Assembly: GCA_963693305.1 (NCBI GenBank)
Contig: OY855908.1
Coordinates: forward strand, 30,005,305 to 30,069,304
DNA from: Meandrina meandrites
Lineage: Eukaryota; Cnidaria; Anthozoa; Scleractinia; Meandrinidae
Direction: 5' to 3'
Length of the DNA stretch: 64,000 bases
In this document: positions 1 through 10,845 of the stretch, piece after piece
Layout of the letters: each line of letters starts with the position of its first letter
Numbering within the stretch: position 1 is the first letter of the stretch
Program-made: the position numbers and the translations under genes
Notes under the pieces: model-generated
The model's input: the letters and a program-made list of their open reading frames with translations, nothing else
Databases searched by the model: none
What the model was told of the DNA's origin: nothing

Positions 1-75
1 TTACAAAAATAGGAACTCTGCCTTTTCTCCTCCACTAGGGATTTTAGATTCTAATTCGCGGTTTGGGACTGAAGG
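1..75. repeat. Partial third copy of the 214-868 repeat
   Basis: Positions 39-71 closely match the inner 3' part of the MITE at 214-868 (around 655-700), with the shared stretch reading 'attctaa..cgcggtttggg'. Only this piece lies in the window, so the window edge cuts either the element or a truncated copy. Confidence 0.45.
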
Positions 76-213
76 GCAATCTCTCTTTTACATCCTGAAT
101 TATAACAACATACAGGCAAACGATGATCATCGGCGGCTGTATTCAAAACATTGCAATAATACTAAACATTAAGGAAGGTATTATGCAGAAACCGTTACAG
201 CTTCAAACGCGGA

Positions 214-868
214 TTAAGGGGGGTCCTTCTTAACAACTAAGTTGTTGCTAAGGAAGGTATCTAACCACCATATTTTGGAAACTTGACCTGCTACGGATAA
301 GCTTCTTTCACAACTTTGCTCAATTGAAGAGTCCTTCAAGATTTTCAAATCACGGCCATATTTGACAAGTGACGTGGCCAGAATAGAAAAATCCCTAAAA
401 CTGAAAGGGCATATAGATCTGAAAATTAAAAGTAGTGCCAATAGATAAAGAACGGCCACTTGTTTAATGCTTCGTATGAGTTTTACAAAATTTGCATTAT
501 TGTAAAAGTTATGACATAATAAACACCCGTATTTTCAGACTTTCTTCAGTAGCGTTTTTTTCTTTCTTGTAAACGGTAATCCCATACGTAGGATTATAAA
601 GAAGGCTATGTTATCTCCGATTATTTAAAAAATTCAGAACTCTTCCTTTTTTCCTCCAAGTTTTAGGGATTTTAAATTCTAACGCGCGGTTTGGGACTGG
701 CACTAGTTATGCAGGAGCAATGTCAATATTTCAAGCAGGTATTTCCTGCCCCACAAAATGTACTATTTAGCGTTACAAAACGGTCCAAAATGGCTTGCCA
801 CTAAAACTGGTCTTCAGCAATTCCCTAGCAACTGCTCTAGATCTGTAGTTAAGAAGGACCCCCCTTAA
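214..868. mobile_element. MITE with perfect TTAA-bounded terminal inverted repeats
   Basis: The left end begins TTAAGGGGGGTCCTTCTTAA and the right end is its exact reverse complement, giving 21 bp perfect terminal repeats at 214-234 and 848-868. A second, more diverged copy of the same element occurs at 26550-27181. Both copies start and end with TTAA, which resembles the target site of piggyBac-type transposases. No transposase frame is present, so it is non-autonomous. The short frames inside it are not genes. Confidence 0.8.
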
Positions 869-2100
869 GAAAGAAGTCTAAATTACTAATTCATGTTATT
901 TGCGTCAAACGATAAAAATGCAAGCAAGTCATGAATTTCGCATTTAAAATCGTAAGGAAAAAGCAGTTGAGGTGTTAAAGTGTTGGGTCGTTCATAATAA
1001 TTATCATATTGTGAAATTTTGGGCACCCGAAACATTAATTATGAATAACGATACTGACAAGCTCTCTTAATTTAGTTAAACAAGTAATGTCTTGAATGTA
1101 TGTAGTGTTACTTATCGACTGATTTTTCGTTAAAACTTTATTCATTCACATTCGAATTCTCTGAGCATCGTTGCTACACTGACATATTTTCGATTTCTAA
1201 CTGTGTTACACCGCAACTTATTTGCTTACTCACAGGTATAGATAATGAAATAAAAATTAGCATCTTTTTGGAAGCGCTCTTCCTGGAATAAGTTGCTTTG
1301 GGCTCTCCTACCTATTGGATATGTTCTTTCTCATTTTTAAGTAAAATTGGCTCATTTTACCGACCTTTTTGGGCACTAAAATGTCATGATTTTTTATTTA
1401 AATATTTCATTCGCACTTCGTCCAAGGGTTGAAAACCTCCATTTTTAATTTACAAAGGAAATTCTTACTAAAGTGAGATGATTGATCGAATATGTTTGTA
1501 CCCAAGAGAACTTAATCTTAATGATATGGAAAATTTTCAGTCAGAAGTTATGCACACGAAGCTGACATTTCATTACCTGTAATTTCTTGTAATACCTTCG
1601 TTTAACGAAATTTTCAACAACAACTTTTGCTAGAGATCATAGCAGAACTCTTTAGTTTTATTCTGTAAAAATCTTCTCTGCAGCTTTCATATTGCTCGTG
1701 CTGTTTTATTTGGATATAGCAAGAAAACGATTTTGACAAGTAAATTGATGGAAAGGTCCAGCCATGAGACGATCTTCTGTGCAAACGCACTTGTGCGAAG
1801 AGTGCACTACACAAGAGTTGACGTAAGCCGAAATTTTCGAGTTCGACATTTCTGACAACTGATTGACAGTTTGGGTTTGTTCGAGATAAAAGAGTGCGAG
1901 CAAGATCTTTGACTCAGAGTTCTAAAAATCAAGTTGAGAGCAATTGTAAGAGCTAGAGTCAACGGGTATATTGAAATAAAATAGGGTTCAAGAGTGGATT
2001 CTAGAGTGGGTTTTACAGAGTGTTGGATTAAGGCGCTAATACCACAGGATCTTTATATTCCAACATATTTCTTTAGATAAGAGCCGAACAACAATTCAGC
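869..2100. other. Intergenic, AT-rich, nothing recognised
   Basis: No gene-like frame, RNA gene or clear repeat was recognised. The last part should contain the promoter of the methyltransferase-like gene that follows, but no TATA box or other element stood out. Confidence 0.4.
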
Positions 2101-3284
2101 ATGCAGGGACAGGCTGATGTCAAGTGCAACACTGACGAGATAATGGTAGGCAGGAGTCTTAAAAAAATAAATGATTCGATAATAAAGCCTTCTTTTAAGA
2201 AATGAACTTAGAAACTGAACTTTTTAAGCGATGACGTCGTTTTATGACGTCATCGGTTAATGCTGTAAAGCGGAAAAGTGATGGAATTTATGGAATTTTT
2301 GGTGTTACGGTGTGAGAATTACTCCCTGAATTGAACTGAAGAGCAATGGGAACTAGCTGCATTGTTTGTATTCTTTTTGAGATTCGCCATCTTGTTTTTT
2401 GGCAAAGGAGGATATTTTTTTTGCAGCTTGTATCATCACCGATCGGCAAACCTTATTTCATTTGTAGCTGTTAAATTGAGATTTCGAGTCTGCAGTGAGT
2501 GTTGCACTTTATCAGTTATCGAATAAATTTGGCATAAAGTTAAGAAGTGATGTCTGTCGTGACTGCAGACGAAGCAACCGATTATTAGCAGTTTTGAAAC
2601 ATCTGTTAAAAAGGTGAGCCTTTTTTAAACCTTTTTTTAAGCGATGACGATGACGTGATCGATTAATCTCGCCGTGCGAGTGGACAGGATCTGTTGTTGT
2701 CTGTTTTCTGTTGCCTGTTGTGATCAACCGATCTGTGGAACCGAATACTGGGAAAAGAAATCAAGTCAACTCAACAAGAAATCGTCGCATAGAACTCAAA
2801 GCAAAATACTCCTGGGCCGTTAGAAAGGACTAATTTAAAGCATAAACGAAAGAAACAAGTTATATTTGATGCGTTCTATAAGATTTAGTAAACAGAAATC
2901 TCTCCATTCTTTAAAACAAAAGGTGTAAGCAATTTTAAACAGCGTTTGACCTTGCATCGTATATCGTATATCGTATGTCACGCCAAGATAACGCAATTTT
3001 TGTTGAACAATCATTCAGCACAGAAGTTGTCAGTTACTTTTATTTACCCTAATTTTTTGACAAATGTCCTGAAAATTATCAAAGACCTCTTGTGAAACGT
3101 CATCGCTTCTGCATGCATCGCGTGCCGTTTATTAAACTAAGTTGTTGCAGTACAATAAAATCTCCAAAAGCAAAAACGACGGGAATGAATCGATTTTAAT
3201 CTGCATTATTTCAATTTATTTTTAAATTTCAATCATATGATCATGACATCATCAATGAATGACTTTTTTTTATTATATAAGCTT

Positions 3285-3414
3285 TAGTGGTATACCGAGT
3301 GGTAACAAATCGATAAAAATGATATCACACGTGTGGGCAACCACGATATCACAAACGTGTGGATAACGGTGGGATAGCGTTTGTAACGATTTCCTACCAC
3401 TCGGTATTCCACTA
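3285..3414. mobile_element. 130 bp MITE in intron 1 of the methyltransferase pseudogene
   Basis: The ends are inverted repeats: the left reads TAGTGGTATACCGAGTGGTA and the right reads TACCACTCGGTATTCCACTA, which pair with one mismatch. The element ends 26 bases upstream of exon 2 and so sits beside that exon's splice acceptor. It has no coding capacity. Confidence 0.75.
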
Positions 3415-3834
3415 AATGTTAATATATTATTTTCTTGCAGGTTCCTCACTCACACGTACCATATGGCGAAACTGGATCTGGATTGTACTCCTCTAAAGTC
3501 CTAGATACTTTGGCCTGTATTAAGGAGCTGGTCCCTATAGCGTTGGAATGTGTGAGGTCTTTTCCTGTTACTCCAGGTTCTGTATTTACCATAGCTGACT
3601 ACGGGTGTGCGGATGGAGGGACTTCAATGCCACTCATTAACTCATGCGTGAAGGAGTTGAGAAAATTACATGGCAATGAGCTGGAAATTCTTGTTTATTA
3701 CGAAGACCAACCGGTTAATGACTTCACTTCTCTCTTTCCTACGTTCAAGGTACAAATTTCTAAGTAAAGCCTTTAAGGCCTCATAACGGTCCCTTCACAG
3801 CATGCAGTGGCCAGGATGTTTGTTCCCCATTGAA

Positions 3835-3984
3835 GGGAAGGTAGCCTAATGGTTAGTGTGCTGCATTCCGGATCGAGTAGTTAGAGTCTGGGCCGTTCAT
3901 TCCGTTCTGAGTCCTCCACACTAAGCATTAAACGCAATCGCATATTACACCATAGTACATCTAGCCTGAGGCAAAAAAAAAAAA
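3835..3984 (+). mobile_element. tRNA-derived SINE, degraded
   Basis: The sequence GTAGCCTAATGGTTAGTGTG is a tRNA-like A-box region, followed by 'ttccggatcgag' as in the better preserved SINEs at 20000-20210 and 52075-52382. The copy ends in an A-rich tail near 3973-3984. It lies in intron 2 of the methyltransferase pseudogene. Confidence 0.6.
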
Positions 3985-4233
3985 CTGTCAATTGGAAAAA
4001 GTACTGAGTGACAAAAATAAATTTATTTCCGTTTTTACTACCACCCACTCTACTCACTAAGTTTGTCCTTTACATTTTAAATCCTTTTTTTGCACGAGGA
4101 AAGCTCTACTTAAAATTTATTGCCCCACAAATTCAAAACTTTGAAACTCGGGCGGTTATACACAAGGTTAAGTTTCATGGTAGTGAGTACGCGAACATTT
4201 AAATTGAAATTGATTTTGGTAAAACGCTCTTCA

Positions 4234-4317
4234 AATAATGTTATATTCGATACAAAGTAAAATAATGTTATATTCGATACAAAGTAAAATAATGTTATAT
4301 TCGATACAAAGTAAAAT
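4234..4317 (+). repeat. Three tandem copies of a 27 bp unit
   Basis: The unit contains AATGTTATATTCGATACAAA and starts at 4234, 4261 and 4288. The copies are identical or nearly so. It lies in intron 2 of the methyltransferase pseudogene, about 30 bases before exon 3, beside the junction whose reading frame does not fit. Confidence 0.85.
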
Positions 4318-5135
4318 TCATTTCATTTCCCCTTTTTCCTTGTAAAGTTTGATCCCGGGGCCTCCGAGCTACTTCACGGCATTTCCTAACGTACATGTGG
4401 CAGGTTGCGGAACTCAGTTCTTTAAACAGTGCTTTCCTCGTGGATCCATAAACCTAGGCCTGTGCTGTATCGCTGTTCACTGGTTAAGCAAGAAGCCATG
4501 TAACATAACTGGCGGTTTGCTTTATGAGCAATCTCAGAACCCAGATGAGAGGGAACTTTTCACCAAACAGGCCGCAGCTGATTGGGAGACATTCCTCCTG
4601 ATGCGAGCCAAGGAGTTATCTTCAGGTAGGTTTTACACTCAGGGAGGGATACTTTGGAAATTTTGTTTTGGGGTGTGCCTCTGGGGCTCCAGAACCCTTA
4701 CCCTGTTAACCACGTTCTGACAAAAGTAATTCTATTTTGTCAAAAATAGAAAAATAATTTTCGTGCTGGGATAATGTAACACCAGGTTTTTACATCATCA
4801 TCGTTTCATCGGACACTTTTTAACGTTCGAGCACCCATTATTTCATGTTTTCATGGCATTTATCTAATCATAAAGTCATGCTCAGTTTATTTGTACATTT
4901 TTTTTAGTTGGCTTTAATTCTTAATGTTATATAAAAAATTTTTAGGAGGGACCCTGGCCTTGGTTGTGTTAGCTGTGAATGACGATGGACAGACTAGTGG
5001 AAACATCAAAGGACTTTTGTATGATGTGTGGAAGGGCATGGCAGAAGATGGTGTGATTACTATGGTAAGGGGGTTGACTAAGAAATCAAAAATATAAATA
5101 ATAAAACATGTAAGATAAAAGCGTATAATAATTAA

Positions 5136-5210
5136 CAATTATCCTGCGAAATCGCGCGGAATATCGCCTGATAATCAGACGATATTCCGCAAGATTGAGC
5201 AGGATAATTG
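5136..5210. repeat. Imperfect palindrome (hairpin element)
   Basis: The outer arms CAATTATCCTGC and GCAGGATAATTG pair, as do the inner arms CGGAATATCG and CGATATTCCG, around a loop near 5167-5180. It lies in intron 4 of the methyltransferase pseudogene. A similar outer arm (CAATTATTCC) starts the hairpin at 49193-49307. Confidence 0.65.
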
Positions 5211-5904
5211 TTTTATTATTCAACAAATTGTCAACGAAACGCTTTTTGTAGCGAGAATAACTGTGGTTGTGCGGCGCTTTGCAAGATTTCGGACGAATCT
5301 TGGCGATCTACGTATATCGCAGGATATCTGTTACAGATAACAATGGCTTTCTGACCATATATGGGCATCGCGCGAGCTTGTTGAATAATAAGGTAAGGTA
5401 TAAAGCCTCGAGCCAAGTGGCCCAGGCAGCGAGACAGCAGGCAGGGAGGTAGACAATCAGTCAATCTGTCATTTGGCTGTAAGTAAACATTAAATTGTAT
5501 TATCATACCACAGGATGAAGTAAATAAAACAACCATAGCTGCATATAAACGCACACGTTAAGAACTCCAGTTACCTTTTATGTCAGAAGGAAGCCCTGTG
5601 AGAGAGGCAGGCTTATCTCTTGCTTCACTGGAATTTAAAACGTTTCCTTGCCCACATGCAAAATTACGTCAGCAAACCGGAGATGCAAAGATGGTGGCCA
5701 AATCAATGGTCGAAGAAACTCGCGCGTGGAGCAACTCTAGCTTCTTGTCAGGTTTGATTCTCCTTTGTTTGTATCTTTAATGGCATTTGATATTGTTTTT
5801 GTGTTGAGAATACAGCTCAGCGGGATGTTGTGTTTGGTTATGTTTTAGCTTCAATGATAGTAAATGTGCCACAAGTCAAATTCTGAGTAATGGAAGCTCT
5901 GGGT

Positions 5905-5960
5905 TCTCTAATTTTCCTCCCTCCACAATTCCAATTCAATCGGGAATTAGAATGCCACAG
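5905..5960 (+). mobile_element. Tail fragment of a SINE
   Basis: The stretch 'ccaattcaatcgggaatt' matches the tail of the SINE at 26243-26460, which reads 'ccaattcgatcgggaata'. The tRNA-like head is not present here. It lies in intron 5 of the methyltransferase pseudogene. Confidence 0.45.
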
Positions 5961-6151
5961 GTTCCTCAGTCTCCAGACTGTTACGTGCAGCCCACGTTAA
6001 ACAAAGCTGATCCGATTAGTTTTTTTTTCCAATGCTGGAACAGAAAATATGATCACATCACGCATCACATAATCCTTCGAGGTCTACGCGGTCTACCTTT
6101 CGAACAACGCATAACATCTTTATAACTGACTGTTCTACTCATTTCTTTCAA

Positions 6152-6300
6152 GGCTCTTCAAGGACTATCCCCGTTCTATTACAATGACCTACAAGGATAT
6201 CGCCTACTCACGTAATCTTCACTTCTTCAGACTCACAACTGCGAACTTAGTGTCGCCCAACAAGCTTTCTACTGCTCCGCTTGTGTATAACGGGACGCTG
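6152..6300 (+). mobile_element. LINE reverse transcriptase C-terminal fragment
   Basis: Read in the plus direction, the stretch gives KALQGLSPFYYNDLQGYRLL, then a stop, then further family-like residues. This resembles the region just after the polymerase domain of CR1/L2/Rex-type LINE proteins, whose usual pattern is KAL.gLaP.Y..dLl. The frame is broken and the copy is short, so it is a dead fragment. The identification rests on a single short motif. Confidence 0.4.
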
Positions 6301-7238
6301 TTTTTTTTTTTTTTTTAAAGTGCTTCTTCTGTAACATCTTTTTAAACTGTCATCACAAAGGTTTTAGGAAGTATTTTAATCGATTTTATAATATAATATA
6401 TAATGTTATACAGTAGTTGTTGCACAGTTATTCAATTAGAGCCCCAAGTGCTTACCGCCATTTACACAAACCATCCGGTTGAAAAATTCATACATAAAAA
6501 GTAAACGTAAACCTTATTGGAGAAGGAAACGTTACGAAGTATAGCCAAACCAGGTGAGAAGACTAAAAAAGAGTGAAAAGTATGTATCACCCAACATCCA
6601 GCAGCCCATAATTTCTGAAGCTTTCGGAACAAAATGAAATTTCCATGCGGAGTTTCGGGATTTTCGGTGTAAATGGTAAGCACCCCTGGTATCTGGAATT
6701 ACAGTGTTGTTTCATTTTTCTCCCATTCTCGAATCTAACAAGGAAAGGAACAAACCATAAACGCGAAAGCAGTGGCCTATATTTTACTCCGTAATTGGAT
6801 TACGAAAGGACTGTTTCTTGAAAGTCTAACTTTACACCGAAATCCAAGCTGGGGAAATGATTACAGTTTTAGAAACGAATTGAAAGGAGTAAATCGCTAA
6901 TATTTTGTTTGTAAATCATAAATGTTTTGTTTTTTGACCCCATAAGCTTCACGCTTTTAATTATCATCGTGTATACTATAAAAAAAAAGGTTTTTCTTTA
7001 CGTTACTAACATGACAGGTCTTTCCGACGAGCGGACCTCGGAGAACGGTAATCGTGGACGAATTTTACCGTCGTTTGGAAGCAGAGTTTGTGAGATCACC
7101 TGGAGTTTACAATATGAAGATGGTAGCTGCATTCGTCACCGTCAAAAAATAGTTAAAAGTTGATGTTATTATTAATTTTTGGTCCGTTTGTGCATATAGG
7201 GAAAATTATTTCTTTGGTTAGGCCATATTAATTAAAAG

Positions 7239-8754
7239 TAGTAGTAATCAGCGATTAGGGGAGTGCGTTCGACCTAAGTTAATATGCCTCAAATGGAGCG
7301 ATGAGGATAAGTGAGAGAGGAATCTCATCACACGTTTTGAAGGAAAGATTGCGTGACGAGCCAAAAGAACATCTGTCTGCAGAATAAAGAGCTGTGGTCC
7401 CCCTACTACGCCATCTTGTTGTTGTTGTCTTTATTATTGCGTTACTGAATATTGGGTTACTCAAGGTGAATACGCGGAACAGTGACATTAACTGAAATTT
7501 GCAGTAAGACACTACCTCTCTGAAACCTCTACTTTCATTCGCCCGCTGTATACACTACCTCTATTGTTATTCAGGGATAGGGGCATTGTTATAGCCTGTT
7601 ATGTATTGTTTTAAGAACCAATGAAATAACTCGTTCCGAGAGGTAGTGGACGACCCGGAATTTGTCGCATCAAGAAATGGGTTGTGTTGTTTTCAAAGGG
7701 GTTTAATAAACTGTGAAAAAATTGTGACACTGTAGCAGTTCTTGATATGTTAAAGCAGAATTTTTCTTTGCTTGCAAGCTATGTTATCGTAAATTGGGTG
7801 AAGCCATTCAAATGATTTATTAATATTGGACCGGTCGACGGAAACATGATCTGTCATCATAGCAGTAATTGTTTGCCAAAGGTCAAAAAGAACCTCAAAT
7901 AATGAATGGAACGGCAAATAATTCTCATTGATGTCAAAATATTCATGGTAAAACAAAGTGAATAGAAGTCGCTCCTAGCACTTCATGTGACATTCACAAA
8001 GCAAAAACATACAAAGTCATAAATGAATGGGCAATTTGCATTCATTCCTTTTACACTAAAATTGATATGGAATAGAAATGAATTATCATGTACAGGACAA
8101 ATAATGATTTATTTACTTCACTTTAGTTGTTATCTTTTGACACTACACAACTTCTAAAACTCCACAGACTTCTACAAATACTTTCACCTCCATTTGAAAA
8201 TAGATCGAGGCACAGCACATCAACTTTTCGTTCATAGTCAATAGACTCACAATATTCAATAATGATTTCCTCATCAAAATGCCTAAAAATTCTGCGAATA
8301 ACTATAGAATACAAATTCAAAGAAGCGATAAAACAATTTTCATCCTTATTTTACTCACTCGTTTTACATGAAATGCTAACAATTTGTAATTTTAGCTAAT
8401 TTGTGAATCGTTTTGCATGTAAACACGCTGGTTTACCTTGCCTATAAAACAACGAATCGACTTACTCGATTTCCACTCCTTTTACGACGTTCGGTGGTTG
8501 ATTAAAACTCTTCTTCCTTGGATGAAAACCCTCCAAACAGCAGCGATAACAGACCATAACAGAGGACAATTTTGTCATGACAAATCACTCCAAACAGCGA
8601 AACAAGCACATGGCATGGGGATGACGTCATTCGCCCCTGAAAAATTTTCTAGGGCGGGGGGGGGGGGGGGTGGGGGCGAATTGACAACGATATATAGTCC
8701 ATAAAAATGTGACTGCTTACCGATTAGGGAGCGTTCTCCTTCGTCGAACGCAAT
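7239..8754. mobile_element. 1.5 kb dispersed repeat, copy 1, with imperfect inverted ends
   Basis: A second copy at 54930-56253 aligns over the whole length, which sets the boundaries. Just inside the ends, GTGCGTTCGAC (7263-7273) and GTCGAACGCAA (8743-8753) are inverted repeats with one mismatch, suggesting a non-autonomous DNA transposon. Several frames of 60-90 codons exist and some are kept in both copies, but none resembles a known transposase. A G-run lies at about 8656-8676. This copy carries an extra insertion at 7503-7660. Confidence 0.65.
7510..7648. mobile_element. Short MITE inserted into the 7239-8754 repeat
   Basis: CACTACCTCTC at 7510-7520 and GAGAGGTAGTG at 7638-7648 are perfect inverted repeats. 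The sister copy of the host repeat at about 55190 reads straight through from 'taactgaaa' to 'tgtcgcatc' and so shows the empty site. The whole inserted segment is a little longer than the inverted repeats (about 7503-7660) and is flanked by 'aattt' on both sides, a possible target duplication. Confidence 0.75.
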
Positions 8755-9100
8755 TATAATAGATTTAATAATCTAGCAAAATAAATTATATGCAGTCTGG
8801 ATACACACCATGGTTTCACCGCTGGCTGTCTTGGTTTTCACATCTCTGTTATAATCGGTATTCTACTGTGGTGTTAACATGATACGATTTTCATACCGGT
8901 TGTGGCTCTGTGTTCGTTTAGATGGTACCACCACAAAATGTCGTACCGTACCGAGTCATACCGGTGCGAGTTCACCTCGGTTCCTGTACCAGAGCGAGAT
9001 TTTTGCAGTCCGGTACGAAAATTCATTCCGGTGCTCATGTAAACGCGGTATGACTCAGCTGATAACTGTCGTGTCATATTCCTTTCTATTATATGAAGGA

Positions 9101-9149
9101 CAACCTCGTTCCCAGGGCTTTTCTATTTTTCGCCCTGGGAACGAGGTTG
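9101..9149. repeat. Perfect 18 bp inverted repeat (hairpin)
   Basis: CAACCTCGTTCCCAGGGC at 9101-9118 pairs exactly with its reverse complement at 9132-9149 around a 13-base loop. It looks like a foldback MITE remnant. No gene is nearby. Confidence 0.8.
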
Positions 9150-9713
9150 ATATGAAGGAGGGTGTTTTACTGGGAACTAAACCACTTGTCCATACGCCAT
9201 TCCATCCGGGACCTGAATGGCGTATTTTCCGTATGTCACTCTTGAGAGTGTCACATCGCTCATTGGCATCACGATTCGTGCCTTTTCTACTTTGTTGAAT
9301 GAACTTGCTTTCTTGTGTTGTTTGTTGTAAACAAGCATCAACAAGCAGGTTTTATAATTTGTTTAACTAAGAGACGAAAAAAGAGTTTTCCGAAAAACTT
9401 AAGAACGAGAAAACGATAATGGAAACTTTGACGATTTGAAGGTTTTTAGAGGGAAGTCTTCCGAAAGAATTTCACAAGCTGTTGTAAAAAAGAAAGCTAA
9501 AGCAGTTGAAATATCGGCCGTCAAGACATTGCCCCATCGGATTCAAGTCAAAGTCAGTGAAGTTTTCCGTTCTTACGTGTTTTAGTTGACAAGTATTTTG
9601 CTTGATTGGAATTCAGTTAGTGTTTCTATATCCTGGGCACCGGTGCTCAGGTTCTCTGATTTTCTATGAAAACGAACGGTGATATGTAAAACAGTCTCGA
9701 TTATTCGAAAACA

Positions 9714-10308
9714 ATGAAATTAAAATCGCCAATATCAACTACGTCTGGTCTCAGGCTATGTCCTACTTATATTTGTAATATTTTTAATAATCATAACTCT
9801 TCTTACTTTTTAAGACAGTCAGATTTTTCCACCCCAAGTTTTAATACCGTTACATATGGTAAACATTCTTTACGATATCTTGGGCCTAAATTGTGGGGAA
9901 AGTTATCCCCAGACGTAAGATCATCTAAAACGTTAAATATTTTTAGGAAACAGATACGTAAATACGATATTAGTCTGCTTATAGACGATGGCTGCAAGGG
10001 TTGTTCCCTGTGCTCCTCATAATTATTTTATACAGCCTTAAGTATTTTTAATTCTCTTTTACATATTTTTAATATTTGCTCATCATAATCATTTTATATA
10101 GCTTTAAGTATTTTAAATTTTCTTTTTATATATTTTTAATATCTGATTATCATAAAATATTTTATATAGCTCTAAGTATCTTAAATTCTCTTTTTACATA
10201 TTATTATATCTGTTAATTGTGTCCCCAAATTAGTATGGGATTTTCCCAGGCTATGTGGCCTTGACACGTTAATAAAGTTTATCTATCTATCTATCTATCT
10301 ATCTATCT
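9714..10308 (+). mobile_element. 5'-truncated LINE: RT C-terminus, 3' UTR and (ATCT)n tail
   Basis: An open frame at 9714-10022 encodes 102 residues that end like non-LTR retrotransposon polymerases: TVTYGKHSLRYLGPKLWGKL, then a short helix, then a cysteine pair (CKGCSLC). The frame starts inside the ancestral protein, so the copy is truncated at its 5' end. The 3' UTR holds about three copies of a 66 bp AT-rich unit starting near 10021, 10087 and 10154. The element ends with 'taataaagttt' and seven ATCT repeats at 10281-10308. A simple-repeat tail is typical of CR1/L2-like elements. The frame has no stop but is almost certainly not a host gene. Confidence 0.75.
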
Positions 10309-10324
10309 CCCTATAATAAAAAGA

Positions 10325-10460
10325 ACATTACACGTTGGCTCAAAGATATGGATTCTATGTTCTCGTGGCAAAAACGATATCTCACGAGTGAGGGCTGCGC
10401 CACTCGAACATAAAATTCACATCTTCTCGCTACCGTGTAATATCCTCCATTTACGGCACC
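10325..10460. repeat. Dispersed repeat with 'acgttggctcaaag' start
   Basis: The sequence starting 'acgttggctcaaagatatg' and ending 'cgtgtaatatcctc' recurs in shortened form at 53145-53255 and 60478-60575, each time next to the GPCR cluster. No coding potential was seen. Confidence 0.5.
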
Positions 10461-10733
10461 CTAATAAAAACGGCTTATGTAAACACGTACGGCATGAAAT
10501 TTTTTTATCTCGCACCGGAATAAAAGTCGCGCCAGTATAATGTTAACACCCCTCAAAACATTTTCTTGTGAAACTTATATTATCTGAACTGTTAGTCTCA
10601 TTAAACTAGACCGAGCAGGCTGTAGCTCTTGTTCTTTAGCTCTCATTGTTGTTGTTGTAATCCTTTATCCTTGGTTGTCGCTCCTAAATATCCAGCTGCC
10701 TAGCTCTTCTCCAATTGATGTTACTCACCAAGT

Positions 10734-10845
10734 GCCTCCAGACTTAGCGTCCCTTACAGACGTTCTTTTGGCTTGTCGATCTTGTCAATCTTTCCTCCCC
10801 AGAAAAGATTGCTTGACGAGCTAAAAGAACGTCTGCGTCGGAGGC
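10734..10845. mobile_element. Foldback MITE
   Basis: The left arm (GCCTCCAGAC, then AGACGTTCTTTTGGCTTGTC) pairs with the right arm (GACGAGCTAAAAGAACGTCT, then CGGAGGC). The short stretch at 7335-7370 shares the inner arm sequence. Confidence 0.65.

Larger units (their letters stand above)
2101..7152 (+). pseudogene. SABATH-family S-adenosylmethionine-dependent methyltransferase, degraded
   Basis: Six plus-strand exons can be placed: 2101-2145, 3441-3749, 4348-4625, 4946-5064, 5514-5751 and 7018-7152. The protein resembles SABATH carboxyl methyltransferases, which methylate small acids with S-adenosylmethionine and are best known from plants. Exon 2 carries the SAM-binding motif (IADYGCADGG) and the family motif DQPVNDFTSLF. 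Exon 3 carries HWLSKKP, and exon 4 has GGTLALVVLAVN after an acidic helix. Exon 5 continues with SPVREAGLSL, and exon 6 ends with VDEFYRRLEAEF and a TAG at 7150-7152. Three faults break it. An in-frame TAA lies at 5559-5561. Exon 6 is frameshifted near 7044. The exon 2/exon 3 junction does not keep frame with any GT-AG pair I can find. Family identity is strong. Pseudogene status is inferred from the lesions. A gene caller might still model a shorter live gene here. Confidence 0.8.

Noticed and set aside
8123..8320. Conserved minus-strand protein in the 1.5 kb repeat
   Set aside because: Parts of the frame are also open in the sister copy, but the copies are close and carry indels that break the frame. 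No known transposase motif was seen.
8656..8676. G-quadruplex regulatory element
   Set aside because: It is a plain G homopolymer inside a repeat, and similar runs occur at 33564, 56164 and 63283. Length errors are likely and no gene lies nearby.
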